From: Magnetococcus sp. PR-3
Lineage (GTDB): Bacteria > Pseudomonadota > Magnetococcia > Magnetococcales > Magnetococcaceae
DNA: 64,000 nucleotides
Assembly (NCBI RefSeq): GCF_036689865.1
Contig: NZ_JBAHUQ010000004.1
Span: 62,001 to 126,000, forward strand
Reading direction: 5' to 3'
This document shows, one piece after another, positions 1 through 9,327 of the stretch (position 1 is the stretch's first letter; each line of letters starts with the position of its first letter). Position numbers and translations under genes: made by a program. The notes under the pieces are model-generated. The model was not told where the DNA came from and ran no database searches. It saw only the letters and a list, made by a program, of their open reading frames with translations.

Positions 1-110
1 GCTTCGGCACCAAACTCAGTGGGGCAGCCACAAAAGATTTTTGATTTTGTCAGGACCTGGGCATGTACTTCAAGCCCAATGACCATCTCATATGCCGGAT
101 CAATACTCAT
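1..110 (-). CDS. gatB: Asp/Glu-tRNA amidotransferase subunit B (5' end only)
   Basis: Only the first 36 codons lie in the window; the gene runs off the left edge. The ATG at 110-108 opens a peptide containing VIGLEVHAQ and [10 protein letters not shown], the conserved N-terminus of GatB, which binds mischarged Glu-tRNA(Gln)/Asp-tRNA(Asn) and activates it for amidation. It lies 33 bases downstream of gatA on the same strand, completing a gatC-gatA-gatB order. The identification rests on a short but highly conserved segment. Confidence 0.9.
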   Translation of the reverse strand, partial: MSIDPAYEMVIGLEVHAQVLTKSKIFCGCPTEFGAE

Positions 111-143
111 GATGATATCCGTTTATCTCGTTCGTTGGTCTGA

Positions 144-1601
144 TTAGCCCAGGTCGACACGGCGGGTGTGCCAGTCGGTCTCACGCTGGTAGGCATCTGC
201 ACTACGCAGCAGGGTCTCTTCATCCAGAGCTTTACCGATCAGCTGTAGGCCGATGGGTAGGCCCTTGCCATCAAAACCACAAGGGACTGAGATCCCGGGT
301 AGACCGGACAGATTGCCGTTAATGGTGTAGATGTCAGACAGGTACATCTGAATGGGATCATCCTTCTCACCAAATTTAAAGGCTGTTGAGGGCGTGGTGG
401 GGGTCAGGATGACATCAACCTTCTCAAAAGCTTCCTTAAACTCATTGGAGATTAACCGGCGGGCTTTTTGAGCTTTGCGATAATAGGCATCGTAGTAACC
501 GGATGAGAGCACATAAGTGCCCAGCATGATACGCCGCTTAACCTCTTCGCCAAATCCCTCTGAACGGCTACGGAAATAGAGATCGCGGATATCCCGAGGG
601 TCGTCACAGCGGTAACCATATTTGACCCCATCATAGCGCGCCAAGTTGGAGGAAGCTTCAGCTGGGGCGATGATATAGTAGGTGGGGATGGCATAATTAC
701 TGTTGGGCATAGAGATGGGTACTAACTCAGCCCCCATGCTCTGGTACTGAGCCTGTGCGGCTTCTACAGCGGCCCGTACTTCATCATCCAGCCCTTCACC
801 GAAGTACTCTGAAGGGATACCAATTTTGAGCCCTTTAACCTCACCCGTTAACGCCTGGGTATAATCAGGCACGGGGGCATTAATGGAGGTAGAGTCGTTA
901 CGGTCATAGCTGGCCATGACGCTGAGCAACATGGCGGCATCTTCGGCGCTACGGGCCATGGGCCCAGCCTGATCCAGAGAAGAGGCAAAAGCGATGATAC
1001 CAAAGCGTGAGCAACGGCCGTAAGTTGGCTTCATCCCCGTGAGGTTTGTAAAGGCCGCAGGCTGACGAATAGAGCCACCCGTATCGGTACCAGTCGCACA
1101 GATGGCCATGTTGGCTGCCACGGCCGCTGAACTACCGCCCGAAGATCCCCCCGGCGTACGCTCCGTATCCCATGGGTTGATCGAAGCACCAAAATGGCTG
1201 GATTCTGTGGAAGAGCCCATGGCAAATTCGTCCATGTTCGCTTTACCTAAAATCACCGCACCTGCTTCACGCAAATTGGTGGTGATGGTGGCATCAAACG
1301 GTGGGACGAAATTTTCCAACATGCGAGATGAGCAGGTGGTGCGCATGTCTGCAGTATTAAAAATATCCTTGTGGGCAATGGGTATTCCCGTCATCGGGGC
1401 GGCATTACCTGCGGCGATACGTGCATCCGCAGCTTTAGCCGCGGCCAGTGCTTTTTCAGTATCGACGGTGACAAAGGCATTGATGTTTTTATCATGCTTC
1501 TCGATCTGATCCAGACAGGACTGGGTCAGCTCTACCGAGGAGATCTCCTTGGCAGCAAGCTTATCGGAAGCTTCACGTAGAGTCAGTTTATTGAGTGCCA
1601 C
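144..1601 (-). CDS. gatA: Asp/Glu-tRNA amidotransferase subunit A
   Basis: GatA releases ammonia from glutamine for the GatCAB complex, which converts Glu-tRNA(Gln) or Asp-tRNA(Asn) to the correctly amidated form. The 485-residue protein has the normal family length and the amidase-signature Ser-cisSer-Lys triad: Lys78 in [10 protein letters not shown], Ser153 in the [11 protein letters not shown] segment and Ser177 in [13 protein letters not shown]. The start is a GTG at 1601-1599, preceded by a GGAG nine bases upstream. The gene follows gatC by 14 bases and precedes gatB, so one transcript is likely. Presence of GatCAB suggests that the organism lacks at least one of GlnRS or AsnRS. Confidence 0.97.
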   Translation of the reverse strand: MALNKLTLREASDKLAAKEISSVELTQSCLDQIEKHDKNINAFVTVDTEKALAAAKAADARIAAGNAAPMTGIPIAHKDIFNTADMRTTCSSRMLENFVPPFDATITTNLREAGAVILGKANMDEFAMGSSTESSHFGASINPWDTERTPGGSSGGSSAAVAANMAICATGTDTGGSIRQPAAFTNLTGMKPTYGRCSRFGIIAFASSLDQAGPMARSAEDAAMLLSVMASYDRNDSTSINAPVPDYTQALTGEVKGLKIGIPSEYFGEGLDDEVRAAVEAAQAQYQSMGAELVPISMPNSNYAIPTYYIIAPAEASSNLARYDGVKYGYRCDDPRDIRDLYFRSRSEGFGEEVKRRIMLGTYVLSSGYYDAYYRKAQKARRLISNEFKEAFEKVDVILTPTTPSTAFKFGEKDDPIQMYLSDIYTINGNLSGLPGISVPCGFDGKGLPIGLQLIGKALDEETLLRSADAYQRETDWHTRRVDLG

Positions 1602-1615
1602 GGTTTATGCTCCGA

Positions 1616-1903
1616 TTATTCGATCACTTTGGGGACGCGGAAGTGGCCATTTTCGGCCTCAGGTGCGTTGGCCAACATAGCCTCACGGGTATCACCATTG
1701 GTGACGACATCTTCTCGTTGAGGAATGGCCATATCGACGGCGTGGGACATGGGTAATACACCCTCTGTGGGTAGCTTGCCCAGCTCATCCATGAGGTCGG
1801 TGATACGGGAGATTTGCTCGGTAAACCGCTCGGTCTCCTCCTCATTGAACTCTAAACGGGCCAAGTTGGCCACGTGTTGTACAGTCTCTTTGGTAACGGA
1901 CAT
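1616..1903 (-). CDS. gatC: Asp/Glu-tRNA amidotransferase subunit C
   Basis: GatC is the small subunit that wraps around and stabilises GatA in the GatCAB complex. This 95-residue protein has the family hallmarks: an N-terminal VQHVANLARLEF segment, a helical middle and a C-terminal LANAPEAENGHFRVPKVIE stretch. A GGAG lies just upstream of the ATG. It is the first gene of the minus-strand gatCAB operon; the promoter should lie in 1904-2248. Confidence 0.96.
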   Translation of the reverse strand: MSVTKETVQHVANLARLEFNEEETERFTEQISRITDLMDELGKLPTEGVLPMSHAVDMAIPQREDVVTNGDTREAMLANAPEAENGHFRVPKVIE

Positions 1904-2248
1904 GTCCGACTCCGAAGGGGGGTAGGGAAACTTGAACTAAAGAGAGAAAAATTAACATAGCCAGCAGCAGGCATCAATACAGCCAAGCAGATCAAGCCAT
2001 GCTTTTTTCAGATCCAGGCCCAAACCGATCTAATGTGGAAGCTCCAATGCTTAAAGTTTGTTCAAGGTCCTACCCTTGAGAGAAAGATACGACCAACGAC
2101 CAGGGTTTGGACCAAGCTGCGTCAAAGCGAATCTAGCTGGGTTCCTTTGCTCTCATGCATGGACGGCGTAACAACGGTGTGTCTCTAACTCTCCACCGAG
2201 CAGATTCGCGCATCAAGCGGCTTACAGGCAGTGTTGTATAGGGGTGGC
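1904..2248. other. Intergenic region upstream of gatC, with an imperfect hairpin
   Basis: No convincing gene. It should hold the gatCAB promoter on the minus strand and the 3' end of the GNAT transcript. An imperfect inverted repeat pairs GGTCC (2066-2070) plus ACCCT (2072-2076) with AGGG (2102-2105) and GGACC (2109-2113), interrupted by one mismatch and one bulge. It has no T tract, so it is not a typical terminator. Confidence 0.4.
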
Positions 2249-2725
2249 TTAAGAAGGCGTTAATGGTTTTTCTAAAGCATAATTGTGAATGTTAATACCA
2301 TCGATACATAAATGGCGCGTGTGCAGACACTTAAACGATCGCCGTAAAAAAAAGGGTTTGCCGACTTCACTAACTTCACTATAGAGCTTGGGGTAGTGGG
2401 CGTGTAGGGCAAATTGCTCTATCTCATGCAATAAGGTTGAGCCAACACCTCTTCTTGCCCAGTCAGGGTGTATGTAGCACAAATCAATGTGCCCATCTTG
2501 TTCAAGATCCATAAACCCAATGGGGTTGTTTTGGTCATCCACAGCAACTCTTACAAAACGGCCATCTGACATACGCTGTGCCATGGCCTGCGGAGTTGGA
2601 GTGCGGTTAACCCAGATGCGAACCTGTTCCGTATTATAATAGCTAGGCCCCAGTTGAAGAACGGCTTGCTGGAATATCTCACAAAGCGCAGTGGCGTCTG
2701 AGGTTTTAAAGAGACGGGTATGCAT
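2249..2725 (-). CDS. GNAT-family N-acetyltransferase
   Basis: A 158-residue single-domain GNAT protein that should transfer an acetyl group from acetyl-CoA to an unknown amine. The acetyl-CoA-binding P-loop motif RRGVGSTLL lies in the middle, preceded by a strand reading IDLCYIHPDWA. The N-terminus has the typical R-x-x-x-x-D-A start (MHTRLFKTSDATAL). The length is normal. Substrate cannot be read from the sequence. It shares a strand with gatCAB but is separated by 345 bases, and is probably transcribed alone. Confidence 0.88.
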   Translation of the reverse strand: MHTRLFKTSDATALCEIFQQAVLQLGPSYYNTEQVRIWVNRTPTPQAMAQRMSDGRFVRVAVDDQNNPIGFMDLEQDGHIDLCYIHPDWARRGVGSTLLHEIEQFALHAHYPKLYSEVSEVGKPFFLRRSFKCLHTRHLCIDGINIHNYALEKPLTPS

Positions 2726-3145
2726 AGCATTAAAAGCCTAGTGTGGTGTCTAAAACTAGAGCAGAACCTGCCTAAAGTCTCAAATATGGGCTAAGACGCA
2801 CCGGGCGAACCTTGGTATGGGCAGGGTTTGGGTGAGGCACCATCGCTGACCGTTAAGTTTTCAGTGGCTAATAGTCTATAGGATGGCATGCCACAGGGGA
2901 ATACATATCATGCAGCCGTGGTCCGTTTCTACTGCCTAAACGTGCCTGATTGGTCTCTTTTTAAGAGCACTACTGTAGTGGTCGGTTCTTAAGTAGTGTG
3001 CGGCATGAACGGGCGATCGCTCACGACCAGTATGGTTTTATACACACAGGCCCATGATCTGTGTGCGGTGGCTACTTAGCCCAAGAGAATACGGGTGTAG
3101 GCAACGGGGTAGGCTGACTTAAGCTATCACCGTGCAAACGCCCAT
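2726..3145. other. Non-coding interval with two small inverted repeats
   Basis: No supported gene between the GNAT gene and the rnf terminator. It contains a palindrome CACTACTGTAGTG (about 2969-2981) and a clean hairpin CACACAG (3043-3049) pairing with CTGTGTG (3059-3065) around a nine-base loop. Neither has a T tract. The function is unknown; it may include the promoter of the GNAT gene. Confidence 0.35.
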
Positions 3146-3184
3146 AAAAAAACCCGCCGTCCAATCGGGCGGCGGGTTTTTTTT
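3146..3184 (-). terminator. Rho-independent terminator of the rnf operon
   Basis: CCCGCCG (3153-3159) pairs perfectly with CGGCGGG (3170-3176), flanked by an A run (3146-3152) and a T run (3177-3184). On the minus strand the stem is followed by a run of T, just after the rnfE stop codon, so it ends the rnf transcript. The flanking tracts would also let it work in the opposite direction. Confidence 0.92.
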
Positions 3185-3194
3185 AAATCGGCTT

Positions 3195-3866
3195 TTAAGC
3201 CGCTTCTGGTGCAGGCTCGTCGGCCTTTTCCTCTTTAGGTTTAGGCCGTTTTGCTGCGGCCTCTTCCCTTTTTTGATCGATCCACTTAACCCCCATCAGA
3301 ATAAAACCCAGGGCAATAAAGGCGCCGGGGGGCAGTACAAAGCCCAGAGCAGGATGGAAGCCCGTCCAGGACAGTATGTCATAGCCAAATAGTTGCCCTG
3401 CACCTAGGATTTCACGGGCGGCGCCCAGTGCAAACAGTGCAAAGGTAAAACCAAGGCCTGAAGCAATACCATCAACAGCCGCTTTAGAAACCGTATTACG
3501 GCTGGCAAAAGCCTCAGCACGGCCCAAGATTGCGCAGTTCACCACAATCAGTGGAATGAACAGACCCAGGATTTTATGCATATCATGCATCCAGGCATTC
3601 ATGGTCAAGTCCACGATGGTCACAAAGGATGCAATGATGATGATGTAGCTGGGAATACGAACCTCAGAGGGAATGTAGCTTCGTACCAGCGAGACAACAA
3701 TGTTGGCCCCTAACACCACCACCAAAGATGCCATGCCCATACCGATACCGTTCATGGCTGTGGTGGTTACACCCAACAGAGGGCACATACCCAACAACTG
3801 GGCAAACACCACGTTGTTGTTCCAAAAGCCATTGGCAATAATTTCGCGATTGGTTATGTCACTCAT
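3195..3866 (-). CDS. rnfE: Rnf electron transport complex subunit E
   Basis: RnfE is one of the two homologous integral membrane subunits (with RnfA) of the ion-pumping ferredoxin:NAD+ oxidoreductase complex. The 223-residue protein has about six hydrophobic helices and the conserved motifs QLLGMCPLLGVT near residue 24 and IPLIVVNCAILGRAEAFAS near residue 105, whose cysteines are thought to hold a membrane Fe-S centre. The C-terminus is a Lys/Ala/Glu-rich tail (about residues 200-223), echoing the tail of RnfC. GGAG precedes the ATG. Last gene of the operon. Confidence 0.95.
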   Translation of the reverse strand: MSDITNREIIANGFWNNNVVFAQLLGMCPLLGVTTTAMNGIGMGMASLVVVLGANIVVSLVRSYIPSEVRIPSYIIIIASFVTIVDLTMNAWMHDMHKILGLFIPLIVVNCAILGRAEAFASRNTVSKAAVDGIASGLGFTFALFALGAAREILGAGQLFGYDILSWTGFHPALGFVLPPGAFIALGFILMGVKWIDQKREEAAAKRPKPKEEKADEPAPEAA

Positions 3867-3886
3867 GACTCACGCTCCTTAGCAGC

Positions 3887-4528
3887 CTATTGAGCCGCTT
3901 GCGCGGGTTGGGGGGCTGGTGCGGCAACCGGAGCTGCGACAAAGAACTTTTCACGGTTATCCATGAAGAAGTCCAAACCCCGTTTCACCGAGTTCACAAC
4001 AGCACGTGGTGTAATGGTGGCCCCAGCAAACTGGTCAAAATAACCGCCATCTTTTTTAACACCCCACTTGATGTTGTCTTGGGTCTTACCTTTAAAGGTT
4101 AATGGCCAATCAGAGATATTGGCTTGGATCTTATCACCTAGGCCTGGGGTCTCTGCATGGGCAATTACCTGAATACCCGTTACGGTCCCATCGCTGGTTA
4201 CGGCCATAAGTGTTTTGATATCACCGGAGTACCCATCAGGTGCCGTGACCATAAAGGCTGCCGCCAAGGGCGCCTCCCCATTACGGGCCCGGTAGACCTT
4301 AACCGGCGTAGCTTTTTTGTTCAGTGCACGATCCGAGATCATAATGGTGTCTTCGACCGGATCATTATCATAGCCTTGGGGAAGAACATTTTGCAGCGCC
4401 CGCAAGGTCTCCATACGTATTTCATAAGCAATGATCGGTGCCGTTACTGTATTCAAGGAGGAGAGCACAAAGGTTGCCACTGCGCCCACCACCATCAACA
4501 CCAGGCCCATGCGAATAAAACTAGGCAT
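3887..4528 (-). CDS. rnfG: Rnf electron transport complex subunit G
   Basis: RnfG is a membrane-anchored periplasmic flavoprotein with covalently bound FMN. I place the start at the ATG at 4528, giving MPSFIRMG followed by a transmembrane helix; a longer reading to 4582 would run further into rnfD. The FMN-binding domain ends with AGATITPRAVV near the C-terminus, where the threonine of the GAT core is the expected flavin attachment site. The C-terminus is Ala/Pro/Gln rich. The start overlaps the rnfD stop by eight bases, implying translational coupling. Confidence 0.93.
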   Translation of the reverse strand: MPSFIRMGLVLMVVGAVATFVLSSLNTVTAPIIAYEIRMETLRALQNVLPQGYDNDPVEDTIMISDRALNKKATPVKVYRARNGEAPLAAAFMVTAPDGYSGDIKTLMAVTSDGTVTGIQVIAHAETPGLGDKIQANISDWPLTFKGKTQDNIKWGVKKDGGYFDQFAGATITPRAVVNSVKRGLDFFMDNREKFFVAAPVAAPAPQPAQAAQ

Positions 4529-5588
4529 TGGCCTTCTCCTTCTTGGATTTACCGTAAACCACAGGCTTGGTGTATTGATCAATAAGGGGAACTGCTGTGT
4601 TCATGATCACAATGGCAAAGGAAACCCCCTCAGGGTAGCCCCCCCAGGTACGGATCACATAGGTCAAGATGCCACAGGAGGCACCAAAGATCAGCATGCC
4701 CTTGGTCGTTACAGGAGAGGTCACCATATCGGTCGCCATAAAGAAGGCACCAAGGATCAAACCACCTGTAATCAGATGAAACACGGGATCAGGGTAGAGA
4801 TCACCATTGATCAACCACATCAGTGTGGCGGGTATGAGCGTGCCCAAAATCATGGAGATCGGAATATGCCACGTGATCAGACCACGTTGGATCATCCAAA
4901 CACCACCAGCCAGCAGGAATAAGGCCGAGGTTTCACCCAGTGAACCCCCAATATCTCCGGCAAAGGTATGGAAAATACTGTAACCGTAATCCCCACCCAG
5001 TGCTTCGGCGACGGTTTTGCCCATACCCGTCTCTACTTTGTACTGCCCCAGCGGTGTCGCAGCTGTAATGGCATCCAGAGAGATGGCACCATAGTCACCG
5101 GCAAAGATGATCGAGAAGCTTTGCGCCAGGGAGAAGGAACCCTCTTGGAAAATGGGGCTGATCTCAGGCCATGTGGTGAGCTCTACAGGGAACGAGATCA
5201 ACAAAAAGACCCGGGCAATCAGGGCTGGGTTAAACATGTTAAAACCCAGACCGCCATAGATGGATTTACCAACACCAATGGCAAATACACCACCAACCAC
5301 ACAGATCCACCAAGGTGAATGGGGTGGTAAGGTCAGTGCCAGCAGCAGTCCCGTCAAAATAGCTGAGTTATCCCCAATCGTTGAAGGACGTTTACGCAGG
5401 TGGTTGGTCCAGCGCTCTGTGGCGACGCATGAACCTACGGTGAGTAAAATCACCAATAAGGCAGGCCAGCCAAACAGAAAGATGGACAAAAAGGTTGCAG
5501 GTGCTAAGGCGTAGATGACAGTCATCATCACCTTGTCGACCGAGTCCCCCCCATGTACATGGGGAGACGAAGAGGTCATGAGATTCAT
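4521..5588 (-). CDS. rnfD: Rnf electron transport complex subunit D
   Basis: RnfD is an integral membrane subunit carrying covalent FMN. The 355-residue protein shows multiple hydrophobic helices, an N-terminal SSPHVHGGDSV segment typical of the family, and TAATPLGQYK in a periplasmic loop, where the threonine of the ATPL core is the probable flavin attachment site. The motif FNPALIARVFL is also family-typical. It is separated from rnfC by a 106-base spacer and overlaps rnfG. Confidence 0.95.
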   Translation of the reverse strand: MNLMTSSSPHVHGGDSVDKVMMTVIYALAPATFLSIFLFGWPALLVILLTVGSCVATERWTNHLRKRPSTIGDNSAILTGLLLALTLPPHSPWWICVVGGVFAIGVGKSIYGGLGFNMFNPALIARVFLLISFPVELTTWPEISPIFQEGSFSLAQSFSIIFAGDYGAISLDAITAATPLGQYKVETGMGKTVAEALGGDYGYSIFHTFAGDIGGSLGETSALFLLAGGVWMIQRGLITWHIPISMILGTLIPATLMWLINGDLYPDPVFHLITGGLILGAFFMATDMVTSPVTTKGMLIFGASCGILTYVIRTWGGYPEGVSFAIVIMNTAVPLIDQYTKPVVYGKSKKEKANA

Positions 5589-5613
5589 AAGCTTTCTTCC
5601 CAGCTTCTTGGGT

Positions 5614-5629
5614 GGAGCGTCATCGCTCC
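5614..5629 (-). other. Hairpin in the rnfC-rnfD spacer
   Basis: GGAGCG (5614-5619) and CGCTCC (5624-5629) form a perfect six-base stem with a four-base loop in the only long spacer of the rnf operon (5589-5694). There is no T tract, so mRNA processing or stabilisation is more likely than termination. The role is not known. Confidence 0.4.
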
Positions 5630-5694
5630 GCTTCGGCCAGACGCATCACAGCTGGCCTTATCCAAACCGCTCCAAAATGGAGTCAGAGTGTTGA

Positions 5695-7566
5695 TTATTC
5701 GCCAGCATCCTCTTGGGCCTTTTTGGCCTCTCGAGCTGCTTTAGCCGCTTTGGCTTTGGCTGCGGCTGCACGGGCTTTGGCGATTTTAGCTGCCTTCTCA
5801 TCCGCCACACTATCTGCAGGTGCTTCCTCTGCAGGAGCAGTCTCACCAGCAGCAGCGGCCTCGCGTGCTTTTTTGGCTTCACGAGCTTTGGCTGCGGCTG
5901 CTTTGGCTTTGGCAATTTTAGCAGCTTTATCATCATCCGCCGGTGCATCCTCAGCACCACCAGCTTTTTTCGCTTTGGCGGCCCGTGCGGCTGCGGCCGC
6001 TGCTTTGGCTTTGGCAATTTTAGCGGCTTTATCATCCCCCGCGGGTGCCTCGGTAGCGGCATCTGCGGGTGCGGCGCCTTCTTTTGCTGCAGCCTCTGCT
6101 TTAGCCTTCGCTGCGGCTTCCCGCTTGGCCTTCATCGCGGCTTTTTTGGCTTCGCGTTCGGCCTTCTCTTTAGCCACCCGCTTCTCTTTGACCTCTGTAC
6201 GTACCTTGGCCAGGTCGGAGCGGTGCTTGGCGCGCTTTTTCCCTTCAATGGCAAACTTGCCATAGCGGAAATAGTGTACCAATGGAATAGAGGAGGGGCA
6301 GACATAGGAACAGGTGCCGCACTCAATACAGTCAAACAGGTCATGCTCGGCCAGGGCGTCCATCTGCTCATTTTTAGAGAGCCAAGCCATCTCATTAGGC
6401 ATCAGGCTCATGGGGCAGACATGGACGCACTTGGCGCATCGAATACAGGGGCCCTCAGGACTATCCGTGGTCTCCTGTTTTTCCAAGACCAATAGACCGG
6501 ATGTGCCCTTTACAACAGGGGCTTTTGGGCTGTGTAGGGCCACACCCATCATGGGGCCACCCATCACCAGCTTCGTCATGCTGGGTTTGGTACCACCACA
6601 CTGCTGCAGGAGGTCCTCAACCGTGGTGCCCAGTAAACATTCGACATTGGCTGGGCGTACAACACCACGACCCGTCACGGTCACCACACGTTTGGTTAAG
6701 GGCTGACCATTAACAACCGCTTCTTTAATGGCAATGGCGGTGGCCACGTTGTGGCAAACCACCCCCACATCAATGGGTAGGCCGCCTGAGGGAACTTGCC
6801 GTCCTGTGAGGACTTCAATCAGCTGTTTTTCGGACCCTTGTGGATACATAACCGGCAGGACCTGAACGGTTATGTTTTTCTCACCATCCACCGCCCGTTT
6901 CATGGCCGCGATGGCTGCAGGCTTGTTATCCTCAATACCGATCACAGCCTGCTTGGTTTGCAGCGCGTGCAGCATGATCTGAATACCCTGCACAATCTGT
7001 TCAGTACGCTCTTCCATAAGGCGAGCATCACAGGTCAGATAGGGTTCACACTCCACACCATTAAGCACCAGCAGTTCCACCACCTTTTCACCAGGGGGGG
7101 AAAGCTTGACGTGGCTGGGAAAGGTTGCGCCACCCAGGCCAACAATACCCGCTTCTCGTACGGCGTCCCGAATTTGTGCGGGCTCCAGGGAAAAGGGATC
7201 TTCAACCCCTTTTAGACCCTCAATTTGGGTGTCTTCACCATCCGTCTCCAACACCGCACAGAGCATGGGCAGACCAGAAGGGTGACCCACTGGGTGCTCT
7301 ACAAAGTCGGTAATGGTACCCGAGGTGGGGGCGTGAACCGGGGCCGAGATAAAACCATCCGGTTTGCCGATGATCTGTCCTTTTAACACCTTGTCGCCAA
7401 TACCCACTGCGGGATCACATGGGCGACCAATGTGTTGATGCAGGGGGACATAGAGCTTGGCCGGCATCGGCATGGACTCAATACCACAAGCAGCGGTCAG
7501 ATCTTTATTTTCATCGGGGTGAACGCCACCATGAAAGGCGCGAATCACCTGTTGCAAAATTCCCAT
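5695..7566 (-). CDS. rnfC: Rnf electron transport complex subunit C with long Ala/Lys tail
   Basis: RnfC is the peripheral NADH- and FMN-binding subunit. The N-terminal part contains a glycine-rich GIVGLGGATFPSHVKL flavin/NADH segment and ends with two 4Fe-4S ferredoxin motifs, CIRCAKCVHVCP and CIECGTCSYVCP. From about residue 440 a charged helical tail of nearly 190 residues follows, with three copies of a KAAKIAKAK-type repeat beginning near residues 513, 547 and 591. Extended tails are known in enterobacterial RnfC. AAGGAG precedes the ATG. The tail may dock the cytoplasmic subunits; that is inference. Confidence 0.96.
   Translation of the reverse strand: MGILQQVIRAFHGGVHPDENKDLTAACGIESMPMPAKLYVPLHQHIGRPCDPAVGIGDKVLKGQIIGKPDGFISAPVHAPTSGTITDFVEHPVGHPSGLPMLCAVLETDGEDTQIEGLKGVEDPFSLEPAQIRDAVREAGIVGLGGATFPSHVKLSPPGEKVVELLVLNGVECEPYLTCDARLMEERTEQIVQGIQIMLHALQTKQAVIGIEDNKPAAIAAMKRAVDGEKNITVQVLPVMYPQGSEKQLIEVLTGRQVPSGGLPIDVGVVCHNVATAIAIKEAVVNGQPLTKRVVTVTGRGVVRPANVECLLGTTVEDLLQQCGGTKPSMTKLVMGGPMMGVALHSPKAPVVKGTSGLLVLEKQETTDSPEGPCIRCAKCVHVCPMSLMPNEMAWLSKNEQMDALAEHDLFDCIECGTCSYVCPSSIPLVHYFRYGKFAIEGKKRAKHRSDLAKVRTEVKEKRVAKEKAEREAKKAAMKAKREAAAKAKAEAAAKEGAAPADAATEAPAGDDKAAKIAKAKAAAAAARAAKAKKAGGAEDAPADDDKAAKIAKAKAAAAKAREAKKAREAAAAGETAPAEEAPADSVADEKAAKIAKARAAAAKAKAAKAAREAKKAQEDAGE
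5698..6036 (-). repeat. Tandem repeats encoding the RnfC tail
   Basis: Three in-frame repeats, each encoding an alanine/lysine helix (core KAAKIAKAK followed by an Ala-rich run) separated by acidic, proline-containing linkers. Unit length is 34-44 codons. The DNA copies are clearly related, so expansion or contraction by recombination is plausible. Confidence 0.8.
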
Positions 7567-7661
7567 GGGATCTCCTTACAAAACGCCGGGTTAGACGTCG
7601 GATCGAATGGGGTTAACGTTTATGACGCTTGCAAACGCCATAAACCGCAAAAAAACGACAC

Positions 7662-8204
7662 TTAGTGTACCGAGGTGTTGGGACCAGCTGGTTTGTTCCA
7701 CTCCCAATCGTAGAGACCAACCTCAACCGGTTCCATGGTAATGCAATCGGTGGGGCAGGGCTCAATACAGAGCTGGCAGCTGGTGCACTCCACAGCAATG
7801 ACGGTATGGGACTGCTTGTTGGCACCAATAATGGCATCCACCGGGCAAGCCTTAATGCACGCGGTGCAACCGATGCAATCATCTTCATTGATGTAGGCAA
7901 TGGTGGGGCCTTCATCTTCCATACTTGCAGGGGAGACACCCAGCATTTCAGCAATCTGTTCCATCACCGCTTTACCACCTGGGGTGCACAGATTAATGGC
8001 CTCCCCTTCGGTGACCGCTTGGGCATAGGGGGCGCAACCAGGGTGCCCACACATACCGCAATTGGTGGCAGGAAGAATGGCTTCCAATTTTTCCACAATG
8101 GGATCAGACTCTACATGAAACTTCTTGGCTGCATAGCCCAAGCCCAAACCGGCAAACAGGGCCATACCACCTACACTCATCACAGCGCTAACCGCTTCAA
8201 TCAT
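7662..8204 (-). CDS. rnfB: Rnf electron transport complex subunit B
   Basis: RnfB is the ferredoxin-like subunit that passes electrons into the complex. The 180-residue protein has an N-terminal membrane anchor (about residues 4-26), a four-cysteine CGMCGHPGC...C motif for one 4Fe-4S cluster (about 48-75), and two classical ferredoxin motifs CIGCTACIKACP and CTSCQLCIEPCP (about 108-155). AGGAGG lies upstream of the ATG. Length is typical for proteobacterial RnfB. It sits 24 bases after rnfA. Confidence 0.96.
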   Translation of the reverse strand: MIEAVSAVMSVGGMALFAGLGLGYAAKKFHVESDPIVEKLEAILPATNCGMCGHPGCAPYAQAVTEGEAINLCTPGGKAVMEQIAEMLGVSPASMEDEGPTIAYINEDDCIGCTACIKACPVDAIIGANKQSHTVIAVECTSCQLCIEPCPTDCITMEPVEVGLYDWEWNKPAGPNTSVH

Positions 8205-8227
8205 CGTTTAGCCCTCCTTAAGATCGA

Positions 8228-8821
8228 TTATTTGACCAGCCCGGCAAAACCCATAAATGCCAAGGACATAAGACCCGCATTGACCAAAGAGATGGGGGAG
8301 CCCTTAAACAGTTCTGGAACATCGGACAGATCCACGCGTTCCCGCATACCGGCAAAGAGAATCATGACCAGACCAAAACCAAGACCGGCACCAACACCGT
8401 AGATACTGGCATTGATGAAGCTGTTCTCTTGCTGAATGTTCAGCAGAGCGACACCCAAAACGGCACAGTTGGTGGTGATCAACGGCAGGAAGATCCCCAA
8501 GGATGCATAGAGCACGGGGGAGGTCTTATGCACCACCATTTCGGTTAACTGCACCAAAGAGGCGATGATCAAGATAAAGGAGATGGTCTGTAGATAGCCC
8601 AAATCCAGCGGAGTGAGAATAAAGTGCTGCACCAGCCACGAAATAACCGCAGCCAGGGTCATCACAAACATCACCGCATAGGTCATGCCTACCGCTGTTT
8701 CGACCTTCTTGGATACCCCCAAAAAGGGACAGACACCAAGAAACTTGGCCAGCACATAGTTGTTCACAAACACTGTGCTGATCAGGATCAACATAAAGTT
8801 GGAAAAGGAGACTTCGGTCAT
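8228..8821 (-). CDS. rnfA: Rnf electron transport complex subunit A
   Basis: RnfA is an integral membrane subunit homologous to RnfE. The 197-residue protein carries the paired motifs [19 protein letters not shown] (about residue 21) and [17 protein letters not shown] (about 105), each with a cysteine facing the proposed membrane Fe-S centre, and about six hydrophobic segments. It is the first gene of the minus-strand rnfABCDGE operon, so the operon promoter should lie in 8822-9327. Confidence 0.96.
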   Translation of the reverse strand: MTEVSFSNFMLILISTVFVNNYVLAKFLGVCPFLGVSKKVETAVGMTYAVMFVMTLAAVISWLVQHFILTPLDLGYLQTISFILIIASLVQLTEMVVHKTSPVLYASLGIFLPLITTNCAVLGVALLNIQQENSFINASIYGVGAGLGFGLVMILFAGMRERVDLSDVPELFKGSPISLVNAGLMSLAFMGFAGLVK

Positions 8822-9327
8822 AGCAACTTTGTCCCGGTTGTTAGGCGAACTTTGCCTTGCTTAGTGGAGCCAGCCACCTTTGGTGACCCCTTCAACCGCA
8901 AGGATGAAGATAAGACATCACCCCTGCATAACATGACTGCCAACGTTAGCATAAAAATTTGGCGCTGCAAAATTTAGCGCGTGCTTAATAGGGCAGTTAC
9001 ACAGCCAATCACTTTACAAAATGGTGTATATAATGTCTAGTGCAAATGCCATGTAACACTCAGGTATATGTGTTAAATTATTAAATAAAACAAAGATGTA
9101 ACAGATTAAACCTTTTGCTTATATAGGGTTGTTCTAATGTTGGGTTATCTTTTTTTATGGGGTATAAAAATAAAAAGTGACCCCTGACTGGGAATTTCAT
9201 CCACCACCAGCTGTCTACAGCAGCAACTAATAAGAATAAACCGAAGCTTGACGCAGGCTGTGGTCTCTATATGCTTTGGTCGGTTATAGAAAAATCTCTT
9301 TGTGAGATGATGGTAGGAGTTGAATGG
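8822..9327. promoter_or_regulatory. Divergent rnfA / mrp control region with 12-bp direct repeats
   Basis: About 500 AT-rich bases without a gene separate the divergently transcribed rnf operon and mrp. Two near-identical 12-mers, AAAATTTGGCGC (8954-8965) and AAAATTTAGCGC (8969-8980), lie 15 bases apart on the rnfA side and could be binding sites for a regulator. Further right (9001-9150) the DNA is very AT-rich, as expected for promoters, but I cannot assign -35/-10 boxes with confidence. Confidence 0.5.

Noticed and set aside
5612-6265. Plus-strand open frames rich in Ala/Ser opposite the rnfC tail
   Set aside because: They mirror the repetitive Ala/Lys codons of rnfC; no ribosome site or family match, while rnfC is unmistakable.
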